A program made the position numbers and the translations under genes. A stretch of 64,000 nucleotides of DNA from Sunxiuqinia sp963974515 (GTDB taxonomy: Bacteria; Bacteroidota; Bacteroidia; Bacteroidales; Prolixibacteraceae). Below, piece by piece: positions 25,867-36,056 of this stretch (the first letter of the stretch is position 1; each line of letters opens with the position of its first letter). The notes under the pieces are model-generated. The model was not told where the DNA came from and ran no database searches. It saw nothing but the letters and a program-made list of their open reading frames with translations. The DNA lies in NCBI RefSeq assembly GCF_963974515.1, contig NZ_CAXBDD010000007.1, positions 26,303 to 90,302 of the forward strand, written 5' to 3'.

Positions 25867-27339
25867 ATGAACTACAGCCTTAATTCGTTTGCATGGAAGG
25901 AAGTCACCCGGTCGTCGGCTTTTGGGAAAAGCGTGGCGACCACCATCATGCTCGGCTTTTTAGCCCTCTATTTTGCCATCAATTTTTTGGCCCTCGGTCT
26001 GATGATTCCCAAAATGATTGCTGAAAGATTTCCGGACGCCAATCCGGTGCAAATCTTCAACAGTTACCTGCTGGTCTATTTTGGCTTCGATTTGCTGTTT
26101 CGACAAGTTTTGCAAAGCTTGCCGACCGTCAGCCTCAAGCCCTTACTGATTCTGAACATCAAGCGAAGCCGGATTGCCCGCTACTTGTTGCTTCGTTCGC
26201 TGCTTCATTTTTTCAATTTCCTCCCCTACTTTCTACTCATCCCAATAACCTTTTCGCTGGTTGCAGCAAACCACACATCAGCCGCCACCTTCGCCTGGTT
26301 TGCGGGGATTGTCCTGATGATTTTCACCAACCATTTTCTAACCATTTGGTTGAAGTGGTGGATTAACAACAGCGGCTATGGTTTTTACATTTTCATGCTC
26401 GCTTTTTCGGCACTCTATGCCATCAACTTCTTCAAAATTGTTAACCTGACTGGCCTGTTTGGAAGCTACTTTGACCTGATATTGGCTAGCCCGGCTTGGG
26501 TGGTGGCTGCTGTTATCCCAATGGCTGCTGTCATTATTCTAAACTACAAGTTTTTACGCAGCAGGCTTTACCTCAACTTGGTTGAAAAGAAACAAAAAGA
26601 CAACACCGTACGTGACTTTTCGTGGATGAGCCGGCTGGGCGAATATGGCAAATTCATCTCACTCGAAGTCCGCATGATCTGGCGAAACAAACGTCCGCGA
26701 ACGTCCTTTCTGATGACGATCCTTTTCCTCTTTTATGGCTTGCTGATTTACAAAGACAGCGGCAATGGAATTCCCGATTTCATGTTTATTCTGGGAGGTT
26801 TACTCATGATCTCGATGTTTTCGATTTCTCTTGGACAATTTTTCCCGGCATGGCACAGCAACTATTTCGCGATGCTGATGACCCAGAACTTCAAAATGAA
26901 GCAATTTTTGCAATCTTTTTACTACATGAATGTGGCCATCTCCTTTGTATATTATTTACTTACATTGCCCTACATGCTGATTGACACCCGGATTGGATAT
27001 TACCATTCGGCTATGTTGCTCTACCACCTTGGGGTGAACATGAACCTGATTTTTTTATTCGGAAAAAACAGCAAGCGTGCACTTGATCTAAGCAGCTCGT
27101 CCATGTTCAATTACCAGGGAATGGGTGCTGCCCAATGGCTGATCACCTTTCCGCTGCTGCTGGGGCCCATGCTGGTTTACCTACTTTCGAAACTGGTGCT
27201 GGGAGCCAACGGCGCTTTATTGCTGCTGGGTGGACTCGGTATTGCAGGAATCTTGCTTCAACCACAACTGTTCAACTACTTTGGCAAAGCCTATCTTCAA
27301 CAAAAACATCGTTTAATCAAAGACTATAAAAACTCCTGA
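25867..27339 (+). CDS. DUF5687 membrane protein, ABC exporter permease subunit
   Basis: 490 aa integral membrane protein with many hydrophobic segments (for example TTIMLGFLALYFAINFLALGL, LLIPITFSLVAANH, WLITFPLLLGPMLVYLLSKL). The N-terminal WKEVTRSSAFGKSV and the FRQVLQSLPTVSLKPLLILNIKRSRI block are typical of the DUF5687 family, which in Bacteroidetes is normally encoded next to an ABC ATPase, as here. I chose the ATG at 25867, since the longer frame starts inside the previous gene. The substrate is unknown. Confidence 0.82.
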   Translation: MNYSLNSFAWKEVTRSSAFGKSVATTIMLGFLALYFAINFLALGLMIPKMIAERFPDANPVQIFNSYLLVYFGFDLLFRQVLQSLPTVSLKPLLILNIKRSRIARYLLLRSLLHFFNFLPYFLLIPITFSLVAANHTSAATFAWFAGIVLMIFTNHFLTIWLKWWINNSGYGFYIFMLAFSALYAINFFKIVNLTGLFGSYFDLILASPAWVVAAVIPMAAVIILNYKFLRSRLYLNLVEKKQKDNTVRDFSWMSRLGEYGKFISLEVRMIWRNKRPRTSFLMTILFLFYGLLIYKDSGNGIPDFMFILGGLLMISMFSISLGQFFPAWHSNYFAMLMTQNFKMKQFLQSFYYMNVAISFVYYLLTLPYMLIDTRIGYYHSAMLLYHLGVNMNLIFLFGKNSKRALDLSSSSMFNYQGMGAAQWLITFPLLLGPMLVYLLSKLVLGANGALLLLGGLGIAGILLQPQLFNYFGKAYLQQKHRLIKDYKNS

Positions 27340-27341
27340 TC

Positions 27342-28067
27342 ATGATTGAAATTAACAGCCTGATAAAAGCATACAACAAGGAAATTGTTCTGAATATTCC
27401 GGAATTAACGATTCGTCAAGGCGAAGTATTTGGATTGGTGGGTAACAACGGTGCGGGAAAAACCACGCTGTTCAACTTACTGCTCGACCTGATTATGCCC
27501 AGCAAAGGGTTTGTAATCAGCAACCAAATTAAGGTGCAGGAGTCAGAAGACTGGAAGGCGTTTACCGGCGCCTTCATTGACGAAAGCTTTACCATTGGCT
27601 ACCTGACCGCCGATGAATATTTTGGTTTTATCGCCGAGCTTCGCGAAATGAATCAAGCCGACGTGGACCAGCATTTAAATCGCTACACCGAGTTTTTCAA
27701 TGGCGAAATCCGTGGAAAGAAGAAATTCATCCGTGACCTTTCAAAAGGAAACCAGAAAAAAGTAGGCATCTCCGCCGCCATGATGGGCAATCCCGGAGTG
27801 GTGATTCTGGATGAACCGTTTGCCAACCTCGATCCCGGGTCACAATTCAAACTGCGTCAACTGATCAAGGACCAAACCGCAGATTTTGGAACAACATTTC
27901 TGATTTCGAGCCACAACCTGGATAACATCACCGATGTTTGCAGCCGCATTGTCATCTTGGAAAAAGGCCAAATTGTGAAAGATGTTCCGAAAACAGCCAC
28001 AACACTAACCGAAATTGAAGCATTCTTTACCGGTGTAAAGGAGGCAGTAGGATTTAGTATCGATTAA
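27342..28067 (+). CDS. ABC transporter ATP-binding protein
   Basis: 241 aa ATPase. Walker A GNNGAGKTT is at 34-42, the signature is LSKGNQKKVGI, Walker B is VVILDEPFANLDP, and the switch His is in ISSHNLDNI. It begins two bases after the stop of the DUF5687 permease, so the two form one exporter. The sequence type (signature SKGNQKK, short C-terminus) is that of drug or antibiotic-type exporters (CcmA-like), but the substrate is not known. Confidence 0.92.
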   Translation: MIEINSLIKAYNKEIVLNIPELTIRQGEVFGLVGNNGAGKTTLFNLLLDLIMPSKGFVISNQIKVQESEDWKAFTGAFIDESFTIGYLTADEYFGFIAELREMNQADVDQHLNRYTEFFNGEIRGKKKFIRDLSKGNQKKVGISAAMMGNPGVVILDEPFANLDPGSQFKLRQLIKDQTADFGTTFLISSHNLDNITDVCSRIVILEKGQIVKDVPKTATTLTEIEAFFTGVKEAVGFSID

Positions 28068-28107
28068 GCTTAGCCTTATTTTATGTTCTGCTAAAAAACT
28101 AAAATCA

Positions 28108-30753
28108 ATGAGCACAGTAAAAATTAAAATCGCAGGAATCGCAATCCTGCTGGGAATAGTTGCTTCGTCGTTTCGTGGTGAAGCCTCAGAACTGGAGCTT
28201 AGCACGAACTGGAAAATGGCCTCGATGGAGCAGGTGAATGCTTTGGGCGAAGAAATTTCCAACCCGAACTATCTTTTGAACGGATGGCAGGCTGCCATTA
28301 TTCCGGGAACCGTACTAACCAACCTGCTGGAGCAAGGTGAAGTGCCCGACCCTTTTTATGGCATGAACAACGAAAAAATCAAAGACATTTACGAAACCGG
28401 GCGGGACCATTATACCTATTGGTTTGCGAATGATTTTTCAAAAAAATTAAAGGGCGACGAACAGGTCTGGTTGCATTTTCGTGGTGTCAACTATAGCTGC
28501 GATGTTTTCCTAAATGGCCGAAGGGTAAACGACGAGAGACACTACGGCATGTTTCTGCGCCAAACTTACAACATCACAAAATTGCTGGCTACCGATGGCA
28601 ACAACCGGCTGGCAGTCATTGTATATCCTGTCGATCCGGTTGGTAACCCCAATGGCGGACAGGGGGGCGATGGCGAAATTGCCCGCAATGTTTCGCACCA
28701 ATATGTGGCCGGCTGGGACTGGATTCAGCCTGTTCGTGACCGCAATACTGGGATATGGGATAAAGTAACCCTGGAAACCACCAAGCTTGTAAACCTTCAA
28801 AATCCACATATCGTTACGCATGTGCCCGGTATTCGTTTTCCAGGAAAAATGCAGGCTCCGGCTCACATCGAAACATCGGCCGAATTGGTTAACCCCACCT
28901 ACAAAACTGTGAGCGGAAAACTAGTGGCTGAGCTCGATGGTATAAAAGTTGAACAAGCTGTATCGCTGCCGGCCAATTCAACTCAACTGGTAAAATTGCC
29001 CGAACTGCTTGTCGAAAATCCAAAACTTTGGTGGCCCAACGGTTATGGTGACCAAAATCGTTACAGCCTATCGATGAAATTCTTGATCAATGAGCAGTTG
29101 GCAGATGAGGAAACTCTCACGGTAGGTATCCGCGAAATTCAACGACAGTGGAACGAACGAACCCGTAGCATGCAAATCATGGTCAACGGCCAAAAAGTAT
29201 TTATCAAAGGTGGCAACTGGATAATCTCCGATGCCATGCTTCGTTTCTCTCCGGAGCGTTACGATGCCGAAGTCCGCTACCACAGCGACATGAACCTAAA
29301 CCTGATTCGGATATGGGGTGGCGCACTGGTCGAGCGACCAGCGTTTTACGAGGCCTGCGACAAACATGGGTTGTTGGTGATTCAGGACTTCTGGATGTCG
29401 GGCGATTGCAACGGACGCTGGATGGATCCGAAGAAGAAACACGACCAATGGACTCGCCGGCAATACCCCGACGATCATCAGTTGTTTATTCAGTCAGCTG
29501 CCGATGCCGTTAAGCTTATTCGCAATCACCCATCGCTGGCCATGTGGTGCGGGGGTAACGAAATAAAACCACCGGTTGATATTCTGGAAGTACTAAGAGA
29601 TTCTGTATTGAAAGAACTCGACGGCACACGCTGGTTTATTGAGTATTCGAACTCCGACAGTATGTCGTATAACTTTTTGGGCGGAAATGGCGATGGCCCA
29701 TACGGCATTCAGCCCGACTCCATCTTTTGGCAGCACCGCACCTGGCCATTCAACTCCGAAGTGGGCTCTGTTGGCGTGGGCGATGTGGAATCACTCCTTC
29801 GTTTTCTGCCTGAAGAGAACCAGGTTATTCCTACTGAAAAGCGTGGAACGGAGTCTGTTTCCGATCCGGTTTGGACTTACCACAAATACATTGGCTATGG
29901 CAATTCGATCGCAGCTTATGGCGAAGCAACGAACATGGAAGACTTTGCCCGGAAAGCCCAGCTCGTGAACTACAACCAGTATCGGGCACTGATAGAAGGA
30001 TTCAGTGCACACATGTGGGACTGGTACACCGGAACAATCATCTGGAAAACTCAAAATCCTTGGACGGCGCTGCGCGGACAGATGTACGACTACTACCTCG
30101 ATCCAAATGCCGGTTTGTTTGGACTGGGTGCAGGAAGCAAAAGCCTTCAGGCCATCTGTAACCCGGCAACGAAAATGATTTCGATTGTAAACAATGGGTT
30201 TGAATCAGAGAATGATTTGATGCTAATTGCCAAAGCATATGACATGGAAGGAAATGAGCGGCTCATCACCCAGGTTTTTGTCTATGTCGGCCCAACGACA
30301 ACCAAAAAAATACTGTCGGTCGACCCGGCGCTTAAACGGATTGGTGAGCAGAAAGATGGTTCATTTCTCTTGTTGCAACTGCAAAATAATCAACAGGAAG
30401 TGGTAGCCGAGAATTTCTACTGGTTTCCGAATGCAGGAGGAAACTATAGCGGTCTGCAATCCATAGCTAAATCAAAGCTCGAGGTTTCGGCCAAAAGAAA
30501 TGGGGACAATAAAGTCGTAGTTCATCTGAAAAATCCATCCGATGCTCCAGTCGCATTTTTCAATCGGCTGGCCATTGTCGATGCCAAAACCAACGAACGG
30601 ATCTTACCGCTGTTTGCCAACGACAATTACGTTTCACTGGTACCAGGAAGCGAAAAAATCATCGAGTTGGAATGTCCACAGGCTGATTCAAGTAACTGGA
30701 AAGTTTCGATTGATGGGTGGAACTTCGACAAAAAGGACTTTCCAGTCCAGTAG
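28108..30753 (+). CDS. Glycoside hydrolase family 2 exo-glycosidase (mannosidase/glucosaminidase type)
   Basis: 881 aa with a signal peptide (residues 1-26). Order: sugar-binding jelly-roll domain (about 28-225, with VWLHFRGVNYSCDVFLNG), Ig-like domain (about 230-340), TIM barrel (about 345-650), then C-terminal Ig-like domains. The acid/base is Glu485 in MWCGGNEIKPP and the likely nucleophile Glu551 in WPFNSEVGS. The domain order and WCGGNE motif fit the beta-mannosidase / exo-beta-D-glucosaminidase branch rather than beta-galactosidase. The periplasmic enzyme would trim terminal sugars from oligosaccharides. It is not next to a SusCD pair; it follows the ABC genes and ends at a bidirectional terminator. 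Confidence 0.88.
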   Translation: MSTVKIKIAGIAILLGIVASSFRGEASELELSTNWKMASMEQVNALGEEISNPNYLLNGWQAAIIPGTVLTNLLEQGEVPDPFYGMNNEKIKDIYETGRDHYTYWFANDFSKKLKGDEQVWLHFRGVNYSCDVFLNGRRVNDERHYGMFLRQTYNITKLLATDGNNRLAVIVYPVDPVGNPNGGQGGDGEIARNVSHQYVAGWDWIQPVRDRNTGIWDKVTLETTKLVNLQNPHIVTHVPGIRFPGKMQAPAHIETSAELVNPTYKTVSGKLVAELDGIKVEQAVSLPANSTQLVKLPELLVENPKLWWPNGYGDQNRYSLSMKFLINEQLADEETLTVGIREIQRQWNERTRSMQIMVNGQKVFIKGGNWIISDAMLRFSPERYDAEVRYHSDMNLNLIRIWGGALVERPAFYEACDKHGLLVIQDFWMSGDCNGRWMDPKKKHDQWTRRQYPDDHQLFIQSAADAVKLIRNHPSLAMWCGGNEIKPPVDILEVLRDSVLKELDGTRWFIEYSNSDSMSYNFLGGNGDGPYGIQPDSIFWQHRTWPFNSEVGSVGVGDVESLLRFLPEENQVIPTEKRGTESVSDPVWTYHKYIGYGNSIAAYGEATNMEDFARKAQLVNYNQYRALIEGFSAHMWDWYTGTIIWKTQNPWTALRGQMYDYYLDPNAGLFGLGAGSKSLQAICNPATKMISIVNNGFESENDLMLIAKAYDMEGNERLITQVFVYVGPTTTKKILSVDPALKRIGEQKDGSFLLLQLQNNQQEVVAENFYWFPNAGGNYSGLQSIAKSKLEVSAKRNGDNKVVVHLKNPSDAPVAFFNRLAIVDAKTNERILPLFANDNYVSLVPGSEKIIELECPQADSSNWKVSIDGWNFDKKDFPVQ

Positions 30754-30842
30754 GCAAGTCATTACCTCAATTCAAGCTGCATAAACAAACAACCTGCTGA
30801 TGCAGCTCTTTTGATCCCGTACGAATGCAGCCCATTCGACAT

Positions 30843-30880
30843 AGAAAAAGCGGAACGCCTAAGGTTGTTCCGCTTTTTCT
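30843..30880. terminator. Bidirectional terminator between the GH2 gene and the 30903 gene
   Basis: A 14-base arm at 30843-30856 pairs perfectly with 30867-30880 across a 10-base loop; the arms end in A5 and T5 runs, so it can stop transcription from both sides. It lies between convergent genes. Confidence 0.9.
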
Positions 30881-30902
30881 ATATCAGATCAGCTATAATC
30901 TG

Positions 30903-31607
30903 TTATTTCATCTTTTCGAGATACAGCTTTTTCAACTGCTGCAAATACTCCAGGCTTAATTTGTTACTGTAAATCCGGGCAAATTCGCGCAACCGCCCCT
31001 GGTGGTAGAAAGCGCCCACTGCAGCATCAAACTTACTCTCCTGCCAGTTGTATTTTACGCGGTTGCTCAAGGCATCGAAGGCCTCCCAACCACAATAAAC
31101 CGGAAGTTCGATATAGGCATGAAACCGCTCTTTCCGATCCAGATAGATTCCTTCATCAATTTCTTCCAAAGTAAAAAACTTCACCACTTTGATACTGGCT
31201 TTTTCCTTCAGACTTTTTTTATTCTTGCTCAAAAAGTGAATTCCGTTATCCTCGTACGCTTTTTGCAGCGTACCAATCAGGTCATATCGGTTTAAGTGTC
31301 TTACCCGTAACACATAGTACGTTTTATCATAAATAGTCAAAAAACCCTTCCCGGCATCAAACTTTTCGTCGAACACTTTTTCCACTTCCTGTGTCGCACG
31401 AATAATGCTCTCCAATGGATAGTGTTCCTGCAGGGCAACGTACATGTAAATCGGCTTTGTGTCAAAAGGAGTTTCGTGATAATACCCCGGAAATGGCTCA
31501 AGCGACTCAAAAACGAGCGTCCCTGGCTCAATTTTATCATCAATCGTGAAAACGGTTTCACGTTTGTTAATCGTCCCAAATACCTCAATCGTGTTTTTTT
31601 GTTCCAT
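30903..31607 (-). CDS. Conserved hypothetical protein
   Basis: 234 aa, no signal peptide or membrane segment, so probably cytoplasmic. It has mixed alpha/beta content with many aromatic residues: VFESLEPFPGYYHETPFD near residue 30, a central YDKTYYVLRVRHLNRYDLIGTLQKAYEDNGI and a C-terminal helical WQESKFDAAVGAFYHQGRLREFARIYSNKLS. I recognise no catalytic motif or family. It converges on the GH2 gene and is divergent from the metalloprotease gene at 31658. Confidence 0.6.
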   Translation of the reverse strand: MEQKNTIEVFGTINKRETVFTIDDKIEPGTLVFESLEPFPGYYHETPFDTKPIYMYVALQEHYPLESIIRATQEVEKVFDEKFDAGKGFLTIYDKTYYVLRVRHLNRYDLIGTLQKAYEDNGIHFLSKNKKSLKEKASIKVVKFFTLEEIDEGIYLDRKERFHAYIELPVYCGWEAFDALSNRVKYNWQESKFDAAVGAFYHQGRLREFARIYSNKLSLEYLQQLKKLYLEKMK

Positions 31608-31657
31608 AGTTCAAATTTTGAAGGATTGTTTATCTTCGTCAGCAATTATCGATTTTT

Positions 31658-32371
31658 ATGAAAGCTGAAAAAATGATCGTTGTTGAACCTGTTGGACAGG
31701 TTGCTTTAGTTAGAAATGAACGCTCCCGTTATTTTCGGTTACGGGTAAAACCAAATGGACTTGCGCATGTTTCCATGCCTGCATTAGCGTCCGAATCGAA
31801 GGCCATCGACTTCGTAAAATCTAAATCGGCCTGGATACAACAACAACAACAAAAGATAAAAACAGGTTTAACCGTTTTTGGACAAGATAGCGCTTTTCGA
31901 ACAAAGTTTCACCAATTGAAAGTAGTAAAAGTTGACCGCGCAAATGTTTCAAATTTCATTGGCAACGGTATCATTCAAATTAATATTCCGAGTCAATACG
32001 ACCATCAACACCCATCCATTCAGCAATTTATACGCCGAACCCTAGTTGAGGTTATGCGGCAGGAAGCCAAAGTATATTTGCCTGTCCGCCTGCAGGAACT
32101 GGCTGACAAGCACCGGTTTGATTTTGAAAAAGTATTTGTAAAACATGTAAAAAGTCGCTGGGGAAGTTGTTCATCAACCAATAATATCAACCTGAACCTA
32201 CACCTCATGCGCTTGCCAGAGCCTTTAATCGACTACGTAATCCTGCATGAGCTGGCACATACGAAAGAGAAGAATCATAGCAAAACTTTCTGGGATTTGT
32301 TGGACGTAGTTTGCCCCGGTTCGAAAAAACTGGACAGAGAATTAAAAAACTACCACGTGGATATATTTTGA
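31658..32371 (+). CDS. YgjP-like (SprT-type) zinc metalloprotease
   Basis: 237 aa cytoplasmic protein of the M48-like YgjP/DUF45 family. The zinc site is HELAH at 197-201 with a third His at 207 in KNHSKTFW, preceded by the family hallmark KSRWGSCSS (about 165-173). The N-terminal half is beta-rich. The substrate is unknown; E. coli YgjP relatives have been linked to nucleotide metabolism or protein quality control without firm proof. The dGTPase gene starts 40 bases downstream and may be co-transcribed. Confidence 0.88.
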   Translation: MKAEKMIVVEPVGQVALVRNERSRYFRLRVKPNGLAHVSMPALASESKAIDFVKSKSAWIQQQQQKIKTGLTVFGQDSAFRTKFHQLKVVKVDRANVSNFIGNGIIQINIPSQYDHQHPSIQQFIRRTLVEVMRQEAKVYLPVRLQELADKHRFDFEKVFVKHVKSRWGSCSSTNNINLNLHLMRLPEPLIDYVILHELAHTKEKNHSKTFWDLLDVVCPGSKKLDRELKNYHVDIF

Positions 32372-32410
32372 ACAGAAAAGCCGCTCAACTGCTTATTTAA
32401 ATAAAAAGGT

Positions 32411-33748
32411 ATGATGAACTGGACGGAATTGATTTCAAGTAAACGATTGGGAACCAAACCAGCCGTAAAGCAAACGGAACTCTATAACCGAACACAATTT
32501 CAGCGCGATTACGACCGGATGATTTTTTCGTCCCCTTTTCGGCGCATGCAAAACAAAACGCAGGTGTTTCCACTTCCCGGAAGCATCTTCGTACACAACA
32601 GGCTCACACACAGCCTCGAAGTAGCTAGCGTCGGACGGTCGCTCGGCAATATTCTCTCGGAAAAGCTGCAAGCTGCAGGCGAAAACAATCCGCTGATTAC
32701 CGAACTGGGGTCCGTGGTTTCGGCAGCCTGCCTGGCGCATGACATGGGCAATCCACCCTTTGGACATGCTGGCGAAGAAGCGATTTCAAGTTATTTCAGA
32801 AACGGAAAAGGCCAAAACCTGCAACTGGTTTTGCAGCCTGAAGAATGGAATGATTTTGTGTATTTTGATGGTAATGCCAACGCTTTCCGATTACTCAGCC
32901 ACCAGTTTAACGGACGACGCGCAGGCGGTTTTGCACTGACCTACACCACCTTGGCCAGCATTGTTAAATATCCGTTTGAATCCGTTGATATCAAGAAGTC
33001 GAAATTCGGATTCTTCCAATCCGAAAAATCCATCTACGTAGAAATTGCCAAAGAACTCAACATCAAACAACTGGCGGACAACCCGTTGAAATTTGTGCGG
33101 CACCCTTTGGTTTTTTTGGTTGAAGCTGCCGACGACATCTGCTACCAACTGATGGACCTGGAAGATGCACACAAACTCGGAATTTTAACCTACGAGCAAA
33201 CGAAAACGCTCTTTCTGAACTTTTATGACCCGGCAACCGACACCGATTTGCTCGCCCGAATTGAGAATACGTTTCACGATGTGCTGGATCACAATGAGCG
33301 TATTGCCTATTTGCGGGCCGGAGTCATCAACAAGTTGGTTCACGAGTGTATGGAAGTGTTCGAACAAAATCAGGCAGCTATACTGGAGGGTACGTTCCAA
33401 AAATCGTTGATCAGCCAGGTTCAAGGCTCGTCAAAAATAGCCATGGATGAAATTGAGGCGCTTTCGATTGAAAAAATCTACAAACACCGCTCCGTCGTTG
33501 AAATTGAAATCTCGGGTCACCAAATCATCGGCACCCTGCTCGAATCCTTCACCGAAGCCATTCTTTCACCCGACGAGGGATATGCCAAACTGCTCATTTC
33601 GCTGATGCCCATCCAATACCGGGGCGACCACCAAACCACCTACGAAAAGGTGCAGTCGGTGATCGACTTTGTGTCGGGTATGACTGATTTATATGCCTTG
33701 GATTTGTTCCAAAAGATTAAGGGGATCAATTTGCCATCGTTAGGCTAA
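32411..33748 (+). CDS. dgt: Deoxyguanosinetriphosphate triphosphohydrolase
   Basis: 445 aa HD-domain enzyme hydrolysing dGTP to deoxyguanosine and triphosphate, controlling dNTP pools. HD residues are visible: His67 (HNRLTHSLEV), His110-Asp111 (CLAHDMGNPPFGHAGE) and a later Asp in EAADDICYQLMDLEDA. The N-terminal QFQRDYDRMIFSSPFRRMQNKTQVF is characteristic of dGTPases. The length is typical of bacterial forms. Tandem ATG codons occur at 32411 and 32414. Confidence 0.93.
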   Translation: MMNWTELISSKRLGTKPAVKQTELYNRTQFQRDYDRMIFSSPFRRMQNKTQVFPLPGSIFVHNRLTHSLEVASVGRSLGNILSEKLQAAGENNPLITELGSVVSAACLAHDMGNPPFGHAGEEAISSYFRNGKGQNLQLVLQPEEWNDFVYFDGNANAFRLLSHQFNGRRAGGFALTYTTLASIVKYPFESVDIKKSKFGFFQSEKSIYVEIAKELNIKQLADNPLKFVRHPLVFLVEAADDICYQLMDLEDAHKLGILTYEQTKTLFLNFYDPATDTDLLARIENTFHDVLDHNERIAYLRAGVINKLVHECMEVFEQNQAAILEGTFQKSLISQVQGSSKIAMDEIEALSIEKIYKHRSVVEIEISGHQIIGTLLESFTEAILSPDEGYAKLLISLMPIQYRGDHQTTYEKVQSVIDFVSGMTDLYALDLFQKIKGINLPSLG

Positions 33749-33779
33749 AGTTCGCCATCCCCCAGTTTTTCCCCACCCC

Positions 33780-34436
33780 TTATTTGGCAAGCTCACTTTT
33801 CAACAAGCTGACATTGTTTCTCAATTGCTCAATCGTTTCATCTTTGGCCTGAAGATCGACCTTGAGTTTTTGCACATCTGCTTTAACTGAAGCTAACTGT
33901 GCTGACAATTGCTCAATGTTTGCGTCTTTTTTATCTAGCTGCGACTCCAGAGTACTGTTTGCCTCACGTTGGCGGTTCAAGTCAAACCGAACCTCGGTAA
34001 GATCGCCATTCAGTTTTTTCACCTGCGACGAAAGACTTTGCTTATCGCTCTGCAACGAACCGATTTCCTCTTTGTAATTTTCCATCTGCTGGCTATACTG
34101 CCGCTTTTCGAATTCGAAGGCGTAAATCCGTTCTTCCAAGCTGGCATCTTTCTCCTGCACATTGGTCGAAAGGTCGTTAATCTGCCCATTCAATTCACTG
34201 ATTAGCTGGTCCTTTTCAGCGTTACTCCCCATCAATTCCGTTTTGGTTTGCTCATAATCAGCAATCAGCTGCTCAATCCGGTCTGACTTGGCATTGGTTT
34301 CATCGGTCAAGTCGCGAACCCGTTGTTCAGCCCTCAATTTAGATGATTCCATGTCCAGGTATTTCTTTTTGGACACACAAGAGGAGAATAAAACTGCCAC
34401 ACAGGCAATCAATATGACTAGTCTGCTTGTTTTCAT
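33780..34436 (-). CDS. Coiled-coil lipoprotein
   Basis: 218 aa. A signal peptide with lipobox LFSSC is followed by VSKKKYLDMES and then an almost continuous coiled coil to the C-terminus, rich in Gln, Glu, Lys, Leu and Ser heptads. No enzymatic domain. It looks like a periplasmic spacer or envelope-organising lipoprotein; Bacteroidetes OmpA-family proteins often have the same N-terminal CVSKKKY segment, but here the OmpA domain is missing. The start is the ATG at 34436; the longer frame would add a tail before the signal peptide. It converges on dgt. Confidence 0.72.
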   Translation of the reverse strand: MKTSRLVILIACVAVLFSSCVSKKKYLDMESSKLRAEQRVRDLTDETNAKSDRIEQLIADYEQTKTELMGSNAEKDQLISELNGQINDLSTNVQEKDASLEERIYAFEFEKRQYSQQMENYKEEIGSLQSDKQSLSSQVKKLNGDLTEVRFDLNRQREANSTLESQLDKKDANIEQLSAQLASVKADVQKLKVDLQAKDETIEQLRNNVSLLKSELAK

Positions 34437-34607
34437 TTTAAATCTTTTTTCAATTGATGAGAAACCCAAAGCGATTTAATCCTAACTGTTTGTAAAATCA
34501 GGCGAATTAAACTTCAGATTTGTTTCATTTTAAACTATTTTTTCGTTGATTGGTCATTCAGGATAAATAACGCTGATCACATAAATATGTTATTCAATTT
34601 GTACTTT

Positions 34608-34615
34608 TAAATTTG
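34608..34615 (+). promoter_or_regulatory. Candidate -7 promoter element for the 34670 gene
   Basis: TAAATTTG matches TAnnTTTG exactly, 54 bases before the ATG, in the divergent gap. An adjacent TTTG lies too close to serve as the -33 element. Confidence 0.4.
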
Positions 34616-34669
34616 TTCTGACGTTATAAGCTAAAAATAGGAAAAACTCTGAGCTAAAAAAAAGACATC

Positions 34670-35824
34670 ATGAGAAATCTACTTATATCTTTCATTCTTC
34701 TCTTTAGTTTGCCTGCCGTGGCGCAACTTCAAGTTCTTAAAGGACGGGTGGTCGACTCGTCAACGCAGGCAGGGGTGGCCTACACCAACATTGGCGTAGA
34801 AGGTACGTTCTACGGAACAGCCAGCGATGCGCAAGGTTTCTTCGAACTCAAAATTCCGGAAGAATATAAAAACGATCAGCTTTTCTTTTCGGCTGTTGGC
34901 TACCAAAACCAAATGCTTCCTATTCCGGATCTGCTGAAAAAGGATTTTCTAAAAATTGCGTTGGCCGAACAAACCTATAACATCGAGGATGTGGACATTG
35001 CCGCTCATTCACGTGTTTTGTTCCGGATTATCAAAACAGCCGCTAAAAATATTCCGGCTAACTTTCATCAAGGGCCGCTGGGCGTAAAATTCTATTACGA
35101 AGAAGAGACCAAACCAAACAACGACTCCACGGAGCAGAAACGAGAAGCGGTTGTGGAATTGTATGACGAAACGGCCTACCGCTCACCTTCCATTACTGAC
35201 GCATTTAACAAGCGAAATTATCAATTTAGCCAAGTGAAGAAGAACTTTGAATCCTACTCCATTCCGACTGGAAAAACCGGATTCGATGAGCTGCTTGAAA
35301 TGGACATTGCCCGATTATCAAACGGCATTTTGAATGAAAAGCTACTGAATAACTTCGACCTGAAACTGGAAAACATCAGCCAATTTAACGGTGATTCTGT
35401 TTGGATTATTTCCTACAAAACCTCGAAGACCGACCTGGCACACACGGGCGACTACTACGCCACAAAGTACGACGGGCAAATTTACATCAGCCAAAATAAT
35501 TACGAAATTTTACGGAATGAATGTGTCGTGGAAGCTAGTCGGAACAATCCTCATAACCGATCGCTGGCTACAACAAGCCAGGATCAAAACCAGGTAAGCT
35601 ATCATTACACGGCCGTGTATCAACCACAAAACGGTAAATATTTCCTAAGCTATCTGGATTGCGACAAAACCTTTGTTGACGTCGACAACCAGCAAACGAC
35701 CTACAGCCGTAAGGCCAGCGCACTAGGAATTACCACAAGCCCGGTAAAAATCAGCGGGAAAGATTATTTTGAAGACGAAACTTATGTGGAAAGCTTTTGG
35801 AAAAGCTTTGAGCGCCCCGAATAA
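34670..35824 (+). CDS. Secreted protein with carboxypeptidase-regulatory-like domain
   Basis: 384 aa with a signal peptide (residues 1-18, cleavage after PAVA). Residues about 22-100 form a CarboxypepD_reg-like/DUF4480-type beta sandwich (LKGRVVDSSTQAGVAYTNIGVEGT, GFFELKIPEEYKNDQLFFSAVGYQN). Residues 100-384 form a larger domain common in Bacteroidetes envelope proteins, with the helix SRVLFRIIKTAAKNIPANF and a beta-rich end. Unlike SusC there is no barrel. It is probably periplasmic or outer-membrane attached; the function is unknown. About 230 bases without features separate it from the convergent RND adaptor gene. Confidence 0.75.
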   Translation: MRNLLISFILLFSLPAVAQLQVLKGRVVDSSTQAGVAYTNIGVEGTFYGTASDAQGFFELKIPEEYKNDQLFFSAVGYQNQMLPIPDLLKKDFLKIALAEQTYNIEDVDIAAHSRVLFRIIKTAAKNIPANFHQGPLGVKFYYEEETKPNNDSTEQKREAVVELYDETAYRSPSITDAFNKRNYQFSQVKKNFESYSIPTGKTGFDELLEMDIARLSNGILNEKLLNNFDLKLENISQFNGDSVWIISYKTSKTDLAHTGDYYATKYDGQIYISQNNYEILRNECVVEASRNNPHNRSLATTSQDQNQVSYHYTAVYQPQNGKYFLSYLDCDKTFVDVDNQQTTYSRKASALGITTSPVKISGKDYFEDETYVESFWKSFERPE

Positions 35825-36056
35825 GCGCTGATCGAAGCGAACGTGTGGCTCTTTTCAAAAGCATTTGCTAAAAACCGGGCCAATCGAAAAATAGTCGTTC
35901 GATGGTCGATTCGTAATCATTTTAAGTTGTGTCTAAACGATCAATGGCAATTAAATGACTACCAAACGACAATTATTGACCGCCCAAACAGGTGAGTTGG
36001 GGAACAAGTCATATTTATTCCCATAACAGCCAGTGAGTATACGTTTGCTCCGATTT